DNA from: RYN-433 sp036558265
Lineage (GTDB): Bacteria > Planctomycetota > Phycisphaerae > Tepidisphaerales > Tepidisphaeraceae
Length of the DNA: 6,988 bases
Direction of reading: 5' to 3'
NCBI GenBank assembly: GCA_036558265.1
Contig: DATBFY010000700.1
Span: forward strand, 1-6,988
The notes under the pieces were generated by a model. The model did not search any database, had not been told where the DNA came from, and saw only the letters and a list, made by a program, of their open reading frames with translations. A program made the translations under genes and the position numbers. Shown here in pieces: positions 1 through 5,487 of this stretch. Each line of letters opens with the position of its first letter. Within the stretch, counting starts at the first letter, position 1.

Positions 1-3000
1 GGAAGTTCGACATCCGCGCGTACCGCGCCCCGCGCCTCAAGTCGCAGATCGTGTTCGTCCGCGATGGTTATGGGCCGGGCGATACCGTGAACGCGTCGGT
101 GCACGTCGATCGGGCTGAGGGCGGGATTCCCGCCGGCGCCAAGGTGACCGCGATCGCGCGGTTGGACGGTACGGAAATCTCGCGCACGGACTCGAAGATC
201 GATGAGCGCGGCGACACGTCGGCCCAGTTTCCACTCCCGCCGACCATCGCCCGCGGCGAAGGGTCGCTGGCATTCGTGATCGAAGATGGCGGCGTGCTTG
301 AAACGGCTTCGAAGACGATCCCGATCCTCCTCCAGACGGTAGACCTCTCCATCTATCCCGAAGGCGGGGACCTGGTTGCCCGTCTGCCGAATCGTGTTTA
401 CATCGAGGCGTTCACGCCCGCGCACAAGCCGGCTGACCTGCAGGGTGTAATCGTTGATAGCAAGGGGACGGATGTTGCGTCGTTCGCCACGGCCCACGAG
501 GGGCGCGGGCGGTTTTCCTTTACGCCGCGGCCCGGCGAGAAATATACGCTGAAGATCAACAAGCCCTCGGGCATCAAGACGACCTATCCACTCCCACCGG
601 TGAAGGACAGCGGCGCGGTCCTCTCGTCCGTGGACGATGTCGTTGCCCCCGGCAAACCTGTCCGCCTGCGCGTCACCGGAATCAACGGCGGACAGTACAA
701 GATCACCCTCGCCAAGCGCGACCGGCAACTGGCGTCGCAGGTCGTGAATCTCCCCACCGGCGACGTTGAGGCCGCCGCGACGGAGTCCGTCGATCTCCAA
801 CCCAACGAGGCAGCCGACGGCGTCCTGATCGCCACGCTCTGGGACGAGAAGACCAAGCAGCCCGTCGCCGAGCGCCTGGTCTTCCGCCAGCCCGAAAAGT
901 CGATCAAGATCGACATCAAGGCTGACAAGCCCACCTATACGCCCGGCGAGACTGCCAGGCTGACCATCACGACGACGGACGCCGCCGGCAAGCCGGTCTC
1001 GGCGATGGTGGGTTTGACGGTTACGGACGATTCGGTGCTGGAAATGATCGAGAAGCGCGAGCAGGCGCCGCGCCTGCCGGTCATGGTGCTGCTGGAGTCC
1101 GACGTGAAGGACCTGGCGGATGCGCACGTGTACCTCGACCCCGCAAACCCGAAGGCCCCGCTGGCGACCGACCTGCTGCTGGGCACGCAGGGTTGGCGGC
1201 GGTTCGCGATGGTCAAGCCCGAGGAGTTCATCTCCAAGCACGGCGATGACGCTCGGCGCGTGCTGGCGCTGCGCGTCGTCACCGAGACGGAGCTGACGAA
1301 GACGCGCGCGTTCGCGTTCGGCGGCGGCCTGGAGCCGGAGGGAGCAGCCCTCCTGGGCGTGAGGAACGGCGCCGTGGATAACTTCTGGGCGGCGCGCCAA
1401 CTGGGCCGGGAAGTCCGGGACAAGGAACTGGACGCAAAGCGCATGGTGCTAAACCTGGAGCAAGCGGGCGTCGAGCAGCTTAAGGACCAGCGCCCCGCCC
1501 AAACCGCCGTCGCCAAGCCGATGGCCGACCGGGCGGATCGAAAACTGGAGGCGCGGCTGGAGGAGGCGCAGGGGCGCGACCGTCGCGCGGCGGGCATCAT
1601 CGCCGCCGGCGGCGCCCAGGCCGCCGGGGGGCCGCTGGCCAGTGCCGTTGGCGGGCGGCAGGATTTCGTCCTGGTGCGCGAGTATGCCCACGCCGTCCGC
1701 CCCGATCGCAAGCCCAACGACCGCGTCGATTTCACCGAGACGCTTTACTGGAACACGGCGATCAAGACCGACGAAAAAGGGACGGGAGCCTTTTCCTTCA
1801 CGACCAGCGACGCCGTCACGTCCTTCCGCGCCTCCGCCGATGCGTTCGCCTCCGACGGATCTCTCGGCTCGTCGTCGAGCACGATCCAATCGGTCCAGCC
1901 GTTCTACGTCGAAGCGAAGATGCCCCTGGAGGTCACGCAGGGCGACGAGCTGAAACTCCCGATCGTGTTCGTCAACGGCACGAATCAGCCGATCGGCCCG
2001 ACCTCGCCGCAGCTCACCGGGCCGAAGGGGATGCGCTTCGGCCCGATCAAGCCGTTTACGGCTCCGGCCGGCCAGCGCACGCGCTATCTTCAGCTCGTCG
2101 GCATCGACGATATCGCGGGCGACTTTGCGATCACGATCCGGGGCGGCGATGCCAGCTATGGCGACACGCTCACGCGCAAGCTCAAGGTCATGCCGCGCGG
2201 CTTCCCGATCGAGTTTGCGCGCGGCGGCCTGATCGGCCCGGACGCAACCGTCTCGTTCGACATCGAGATCCCCGCAGACGTGGTCGCCGCCAGCGCCAAG
2301 TCGGACCTGGCGCTCTACCCGACGCCGCTCGCGAACCTGACCCAGGCGCTCGAAGCGCTCATCCAGTCGCCCAGCGGGTGCTTCGAGCAGACCAGCTCGA
2401 CCACGTATCCGCTCGTGATGGCCCAGCAGTATTTCATGAGCCATCAGGGCGTGGATCCGAAGCTGATCGAGCGCAGCCGCACGCTGCTGGACGAAGGGTA
2501 CACGCGCCTGGTCGGCTTCGAGTGCAAGACCACCAAGGGGTATGAGTGGTTCGGCGCCGATCCGGGTCACGATGCGCTGTCGTCGTATGGCCTCCTGGAG
2601 TTCACGGACATGGCTTTGGTTCGCGAGGTCGATCGCCGGATGCTCGAGGATACGCGACAATTCGTCCTCAAGTCGCGCGACGGCAGCGGCGGGTACAAGC
2701 GGCAGACTCACACGCTGCACACCTGGATCGCCGACCCCGAGTGCGCCAACGGCTACAACACGTGGGCGCTGCTGGAGTGTCACGCCGATCCGAAGACGCT
2801 GGAAAAGGAGATCGGCTGGATCAAACAGAACATCGGCAAGAGCAAGAACAGCTACGCGATCGCGTTGGCGGCCAACATCATGGCGCTCGCGGGTGATGCC
2901 GAGTCGGCCAGGTCGTTCATGGATAAGCTGGCCTCGAAGCAGACCGAGGGCGGCAACGTGGATGGCGCGACGACTTCCGTCATCGGCTCGGGCGGCGACG

Positions 3001-3797
3001 CTTTGCAGATCGAGACGACCGCCCTGGCGACGCTCGCGTGGATGCGCGACAGCCAGTTCGCCGGCAATGTCGAAAAGTCGATGAAGTGGCTTTGCGAGGC
3101 CTGCAAGGGCGGGCGATTCGGCTCGACGCAGTCCACGATCCTCTCCTTGCGCGCGATCGTCACGTACGACAAGCTCCGCGCCCACCCGAAAGCGCCGGGC
3201 ACGATCCAGGTGATCGTGGACGGCAAGAACATGGGGTCGGCCGTCGCGTTCGACGAGAAGAGCCAGGGCGCGCTCAAGTTGGCGGATGTCAGCGAGATGA
3301 TGTCGCCGGGCAAGCACACGATCGCGCTGAAGATGGACAAGGGCGCGTCGATGCCGTTCTCGATCGCCGTCCGCTACAACACGGTCAAGCCCAACTCATC
3401 CGACGCGTGTAAGGTCCGTTTGCAAACCACGCTCCGCGACCGCGAGGTGAGCGAAGGCGCGCTGACCGAAGCGGCCGTCACGGTCACCAATACGGCCAAC
3501 GAGACGATCCCCACGCCCATTGCCATCATCGGCATCCCAGGAGGCCTGGAGGTTCGGCACGACCAGCTCAAGGAGCTGGTCAAGTCGGGCAAGATCGCGG
3601 CGTATGAGGTGATCGGGCGCGAAGTCGTGCTCTACTGGCGCAGCCTCGCGGCCAATGAGAAGGTGGAGCTTCCGCTGAGCCTGACCGCCGCCATTCCCGG
3701 CCACTACACGGGCCCGGCGAGCCGCGCTTACCTTTACTATACCGACGAGCACAAGAACTGGGCCGACCCGATGGCGGTGACGATCGACGCGAAATGA
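1..3797 (+). CDS. Bacterial alpha-2-macroglobulin family protein (5' end missing)
   Basis: This is a large protease-trap-like protein, expected outside the cytoplasm. The reading frame is open from the left edge (first full codon at 3), and the residues before the GTG at 51 already look like a macroglobulin domain, so that GTG is not the start; signal peptide and MG1/MG2 lie upstream. Numbering residues from 51, I see beta-rich macroglobulin domains (about 1-480) including the family-typical GTQGWRRF. A charged then Ala/Gly-rich linker (about 485-540) could be the bait region. An MG7-like A2M domain follows with FTETLYWN at 561 and SDAVTSFR. The helical thioester domain has GCFEQ at 776-780, keeping Cys777 and Gln780. 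The C-terminal receptor-binding-like domain (about 1110-1248) has IPGGLEVRHDQL. In this family a bait cut exposes the thioester, which bonds to the attacking protease. At least 1264 residues remain; E. coli YfhM has about 1650. No penicillin-binding protein 1C gene, a common partner, is visible downstream. Confidence 0.93.
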   Translation, partial: KFDIRAYRAPRLKSQIVFVRDGYGPGDTVNASVHVDRAEGGIPAGAKVTAIARLDGTEISRTDSKIDERGDTSAQFPLPPTIARGEGSLAFVIEDGGVLETASKTIPILLQTVDLSIYPEGGDLVARLPNRVYIEAFTPAHKPADLQGVIVDSKGTDVASFATAHEGRGRFSFTPRPGEKYTLKINKPSGIKTTYPLPPVKDSGAVLSSVDDVVAPGKPVRLRVTGINGGQYKITLAKRDRQLASQVVNLPTGDVEAAATESVDLQPNEAADGVLIATLWDEKTKQPVAERLVFRQPEKSIKIDIKADKPTYTPGETARLTITTTDAAGKPVSAMVGLTVTDDSVLEMIEKREQAPRLPVMVLLESDVKDLADAHVYLDPANPKAPLATDLLLGTQGWRRFAMVKPEEFISKHGDDARRVLALRVVTETELTKTRAFAFGGGLEPEGAALLGVRNGAVDNFWAARQLGREVRDKELDAKRMVLNLEQAGVEQLKDQRPAQTAVAKPMADRADRKLEARLEEAQGRDRRAAGIIAAGGAQAAGGPLASAVGGRQDFVLVREYAHAVRPDRKPNDRVDFTETLYWNTAIKTDEKGTGAFSFTTSDAVTSFRASADAFASDGSLGSSSSTIQSVQPFYVEAKMPLEVTQGDELKLPIVFVNGTNQPIGPTSPQLTGPKGMRFGPIKPFTAPAGQRTRYLQLVGIDDIAGDFAITIRGGDASYGDTLTRKLKVMPRGFPIEFARGGLIGPDATVSFDIEIPADVVAASAKSDLALYPTPLANLTQALEALIQSPSGCFEQTSSTTYPLVMAQQYFMSHQGVDPKLIERSRTLLDEGYTRLVGFECKTTKGYEWFGADPGHDALSSYGLLEFTDMALVREVDRRMLEDTRQFVLKSRDGSGGYKRQTHTLHTWIADPECANGYNTWALLECHADPKTLEKEIGWIKQNIGKSKNSYAIALAANIMALAGDAESARSFMDKLASKQTEGGNVDGATTSVIGSGGDALQIETTALATLAWMRDSQFAGNVEKSMKWLCEACKGGRFGSTQSTILSLRAIVTYDKLRAHPKAPGTIQVIVDGKNMGSAVAFDEKSQGALKLADVSEMMSPGKHTIALKMDKGASMPFSIAVRYNTVKPNSSDACKVRLQTTLRDREVSEGALTEAAVTVTNTANETIPTPIAIIGIPGGLEVRHDQLKELVKSGKIAAYEVIGREVVLYWRSLAANEKVELPLSLTAAIPGHYTGPASRAYLYYTDEHKNWADPMAVTIDAK
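1500..1665 (+). other. Bait-region-like linker in the A2M protein
   Basis: Between the upstream macroglobulin domains and the MG7-like domain lies a stretch that does not look like a folded beta domain. Its first half is dense in Arg, Lys, Glu and Asp (for example RADRKLEARLEE, then GRDRRAAG). Its second half is Ala/Gly-rich (IIAAGGAQAAGG, then GPLASAVGG). A2M proteins carry an exposed protease-sensitive bait segment at this place in the domain order. Many Arg/Lys sites followed by a flexible linker fit that role. The assignment rests on position and composition only, because bait regions are not conserved in sequence. Confidence 0.5.
2376..2390 (+). other. Thioester site GCFEQ of the A2M protein
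   Basis: The five codons read Gly-Cys-Phe-Glu-Gln and are followed by TSSTTYPLVMAQQYF. They match the CxEQ thioester signature of alpha-2-macroglobulins and complement C3 (GCGEQ in the animal proteins). The Cys (codon 2379) and Gln (codon 2388) that form the internal thioester are both present. Many bacterial A2Ms lack the thioester, so this copy belongs to the covalent-trapping type. The middle residue is Phe instead of Gly; this position varies in bacteria. Confidence 0.88.
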
Positions 3798-3865
3798 ATC
3801 CGCGTGCGTTGAATCGCCCAGCCCGCTTCAAAAATCTTCCGTTCCGGCCCCGCGCGCGGCCGTCG

Positions 3866-3893
3866 TAATCTGAACTCCTCGCGAAAGGAGTTC
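3866..3893 (+). promoter_or_regulatory. Candidate -10 box plus inverted repeat over the copper-protein RBS
   Basis: TAATCT at 3866-3871 resembles a -10 hexamer; no good -35 is visible 16-18 bases upstream. Directly after it lies a perfect inverted repeat: GAACTCCT (3872-3879), a 6-base spacer, and AGGAGTTC (3886-3893). The right arm holds most of the Shine-Dalgarno sequence. If transcription starts near 3878, as the -10 would predict, most of the left arm is not in the mRNA and the repeat would act as a DNA operator, plausibly for a metal-responsive repressor. If it starts further upstream, the same repeat would fold into an RNA hairpin that hides the ribosome binding site. Confidence 0.4.
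3884..3890 (+). promoter_or_regulatory. Ribosome binding site of the copper-storage gene
   Basis: AAAGGAG lies 7 bases upstream of the GTG at 3898. This is a strong Shine-Dalgarno match with ideal spacing, and it fixes the start codon. The two genes that follow have no comparable site. Confidence 0.8.
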
Positions 3894-3897
3894 CCAC

Positions 3898-4245
3898 GTG
3901 AGCCCACAAGACCTGCAGCATTGCATTGAAGAGTGCACCGCCTGCCACGCCGCCTGCATCGCCACCATCCAGCACTGCCTGGGCATCGGCGGCAGGCACG
4001 CGGCGCGCGACCACATCCGCCTCATGGCCGACTGCGCCCAGATCTGCCGCACCAGCGCCGATTTCATGATCCGCGGGTCGGACCTGCACCCCTTGACCTG
4101 CGGCGTGTGCGCCGAGGTCTGCCAGCGCTGCGGCGACGACTGCGAGCAGATGGCCGGCGGCACCGACGCCGAGATGCGCCGCTGCGCCGACCAGTGCCAC
4201 CGTTGCGCAGAGAGCTGCCGGCAGATGGCCCACGCGCACGCGTAG
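3898..4245 (+). CDS. Cys-rich four-helix-bundle copper-storage protein (Csp3/DUF326-like)
   Basis: This 115-residue protein is expected to bind many Cu(I) ions inside a four-helix bundle whose core is lined with Cys. I count 16 Cys, at 9, 13, 16, 20, 27, 46, 50, 68, 71, 75, 78, 82, 96, 100, 103 and 107. They fall in the CxxxC and CxxC patterns (for example CTACHAAC, CAEVCQRC, CADQCHRCAESC) of the Csp/DUF326 family. Four helices are predictable, at about 3-28, 36-58, 62-86 and 90-112. There is no signal peptide, which suggests the cytosolic Csp3 type and not the exported Csp1 type. Characterised Csp1 proteins have about 13 Cys and Csp3 proteins about 18-19, so 16 is intermediate. The GTG start is supported by AAAGGAG 7 bases upstream. 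No copper ATPase, chaperone or regulator gene is adjacent. It is probably transcribed alone, with a possible operator over its RBS. Confidence 0.9.
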   Translation: MSPQDLQHCIEECTACHAACIATIQHCLGIGGRHAARDHIRLMADCAQICRTSADFMIRGSDLHPLTCGVCAEVCQRCGDDCEQMAGGTDAEMRRCADQCHRCAESCRQMAHAHA

Positions 4246-4290
4246 GCGGTCGCGCGCGTCCGGTGGGCTGTGCATTCGCGGCCGCGGACC

Positions 4291-4319
4291 TCGTCACCTT
4301 GCCTCAAACGGGCTAGACT
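4291..4319 (+). promoter_or_regulatory. Putative promoter of the M48-like lipoprotein gene
   Basis: TCGTCA (4291-4296, 4 of 6 matches to TTGACA) and TAGACT (4314-4319, 4 of 6 to TATAAT) are separated by 17 bases. A transcript would start near 4326, only a few bases before the GTG at 4329. No Shine-Dalgarno sequence is visible in the intervening bases. Together these suggest a leaderless or nearly leaderless mRNA. Confidence 0.45.
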
Positions 4320-4328
4320 GTCGGCGCC

Positions 4329-5285
4329 GTGAAGTCGAACGTCATCCTGCTCGTTTGTCTCCTGGCTGCCGGCGTGCTCGCCGGGTGCGGCGGCGCCGTC
4401 GTCAGCCCCACCGACCAGAGCCTGATCAGCCAGGCCGACCAGCTCCACGGGCGGCTCAAGCCCGCCCTGATCGATGACCGCGACCCGCGGCTGCGGAGCT
4501 ATTTCGAGCAGGTCATGGCGCGGGTCACCGGCGCGGCCCGGCAGCTTGACCAGCAGGGCACGATCCGATCCGCTGCCGAGGGCGACAACGCCGGCAACGC
4601 CTGGATGTTCGCCAAGAACATCGACCTGCACCTGGTGAACAGCCCGGAGCCCGCGATCTTTCCCAGCGGCGGGCGGCACATCTACCTCTACGACGGCCTC
4701 TTCCAGCAGTGCCTGAGCGAGGAGGAGCTGGCCGCCCTGGTCTGCCATGCCTACGCCCACCTCTACCTCCGCCACGTGCAGGACGACCTGCGGCCCAATC
4801 CCGGCTACAGCGGCGAGCCGGCGCTGCTCGTCCCGTTCGCCACGCTGCAGTTCACGCCCACCCAGGAGCGTGCGGCCGACACGGTGGCGTTCCAGGTCTA
4901 CACGCGGGCCGGGTGGGATCCGTCGCGTTTCGGCGGGCTTTATGAGCACCTGTACAAGGACGAGGTGAGCGGCCTGGATCGCGGGGTGCTGCGCGAGCGG
5001 ACGCTGGACGCCAACCGCCGCCTGCCCGAGCTGCCCGCCGCCACGGCCGACTGGCTCGCGCCCCCCGTCGCCGACGACGTGCGCTTCGCGCAGCTCCAGG
5101 GCGAGGTCAAGAAGCTGATCGCCAGCGCCGGCCGAGACACGCAGGCCCAACTCTTGCTGGCCGCCTTCCCGAATTGCCTGAATCCCGCCCCGACGCCCGC
5201 CCAGGCCCGGGCCCGCCAGGCCCTGCTCCCCCCGCCCCCGGCGCCGACGGAGAACCAGTGGGGGAAGGGTGTGCAGGGGAGGTAG
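4329..5285 (+). CDS. M48-like metallopeptidase-family lipoprotein with degenerate active site
   Basis: The 318-residue protein starts with a lipoprotein signal peptide: K2, a hydrophobic stretch, then the lipobox LAGC with Cys20 as lipidation site. This supports the GTG at 4329 and places the protein on the envelope. The middle follows the M48 (Ste24/HtpX/Oma1-type) order: NAWMF, then GGRHIYLYDGL, then SEEELAALVCHAYAHLYLRH, then ERAAD. The zinc-binding HExxH reads H140-A-Y-A-H144, so both His ligands remain but the catalytic Glu is Ala141 (GCC, two changes from a Glu codon). The third zinc ligand Glu180 and Asp184 of the ExxAD motif are kept. It is therefore probably a zinc-binding but proteolytically inactive relative, perhaps a scaffold or assembly factor; this is inference. 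The C-terminus (about 285-318) is Pro/Ala-rich. The upstream gap of 83 bases holds its own promoter, so operon linkage with the copper gene is doubtful. Confidence 0.82.
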   Translation: MKSNVILLVCLLAAGVLAGCGGAVVSPTDQSLISQADQLHGRLKPALIDDRDPRLRSYFEQVMARVTGAARQLDQQGTIRSAAEGDNAGNAWMFAKNIDLHLVNSPEPAIFPSGGRHIYLYDGLFQQCLSEEELAALVCHAYAHLYLRHVQDDLRPNPGYSGEPALLVPFATLQFTPTQERAADTVAFQVYTRAGWDPSRFGGLYEHLYKDEVSGLDRGVLRERTLDANRRLPELPAATADWLAPPVADDVRFAQLQGEVKKLIASAGRDTQAQLLLAAFPNCLNPAPTPAQARARQALLPPPPAPTENQWGKGVQGR

Positions 5286-5310
5286 CCAGATCCCTTCCAC
5301 GCAACAGAGG

Positions 5311-5320
5311 CTTGCGCAAG
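5311..5320. repeat. Perfect 10-bp palindrome CTTGCGCAAG
   Basis: CTTGCGCAAG is exactly its own reverse complement and lies 26 bases after the lipoprotein stop codon. It has no loop, so it is more like a protein-binding dyad than a hairpin. A palindrome this short can occur by chance, and no role is assigned. Confidence 0.3.
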
Positions 5321-5345
5321 TTTCCTGAGGCCGGTCCACCGCGCC

Positions 5346-5370
5346 CCCGTGAGGCGATGTGCCTCGCGGG
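5346..5370 (+). terminator. Terminator-like hairpin after the M48-like gene
   Basis: CCCGTGAGGC (5346-5355) pairs with GCCTCGCGGG (5361-5370) around the 5-base loop GATGT. The 10-bp stem has one G-U pair and no mismatches in a + strand transcript. In a minus strand transcript the same position would be a C-A mismatch, which favours a role on the + strand. There is no T-run after it, so it is not a classical intrinsic terminator; it could also be a transcript-stabilising hairpin. It lies 60 bases after the stop codon of the lipoprotein gene. Confidence 0.5.
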
Positions 5371-5388
5371 TGCTCGCAGAGTGCTCGC
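5370..5388. repeat. Short direct repeat GTGCTCGC x2
   Basis: GTGCTCGC occurs at 5370-5377 and again at 5381-5388, one helical turn apart (11 bases). The first copy overlaps the last base of the hairpin stem. The spacing would suit tandem protein binding on one DNA face, but two 8-base copies are weak evidence. Confidence 0.3.
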
Positions 5389-5474
5389 TCCTTAGACGAC
5401 GCTGCCTAATTTAGTGCCGGTAGTCAGCGATGTGCCAGGTTCCGGTCAGCCGTGCTTCACGAAAGAACACACGT

Positions 5475-5480
5475 TATACT
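5475..5480 (+). promoter_or_regulatory. -10 element of the methyltransferase gene (probable leaderless start)
   Basis: TATACT matches the -10 consensus at 5 of 6 positions and ends 7 bases before the ATG at 5488. The expected transcription start therefore falls at or next to the start codon, leaving no room for a Shine-Dalgarno sequence, and none is seen. No convincing -35 is found 16-18 bases upstream. The arrangement repeats that of the preceding gene. Confidence 0.55.
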
Positions 5481-5487
5481 GCACGTC

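Noticed and set aside
51..53. GTG at 51 as the start of the A2M gene
   Set aside because: The frame is open to the left edge and the upstream residues continue the macroglobulin domain. There is no signal peptide or ribosome binding site at this position.
1449..3317. A 622-codon antisense frame inside the A2M gene
   Set aside because: It overlaps the thioester domain and other clearly conserved parts of the A2M frame. Its product is a low-complexity Arg/Ala/Leu-rich string with no recognisable domain, as expected opposite a GC-rich gene.
100..3330. Frequent CGATCG and GATCG words across the A2M gene
   Set aside because: They follow from favoured Ile (ATC), Asp (GAT) and Arg (CGC) codons in a GC-rich gene, and I see no regular spacing.
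3845..3862. GC-rich inverted repeat CGGCC/GGCCG after the A2M gene, as a terminator
   Set aside because: The stem is only 5 bp with an 8-base loop and no T-run, in very GC-rich DNA where this is expected by chance.
4277..4286. Palindrome CGCGGCCGCG between the copper and M48-like genes
   Set aside because: It is made of G and C only and is common by chance at this base composition; there is no loop or T-run to suggest a terminator.
3828..5339. A 503-codon antisense frame spanning the copper and M48-like genes
   Set aside because: It runs opposite two well-supported genes and across their intergenic regions. Its composition is typical of a GC-rich shadow frame and no motif is visible.
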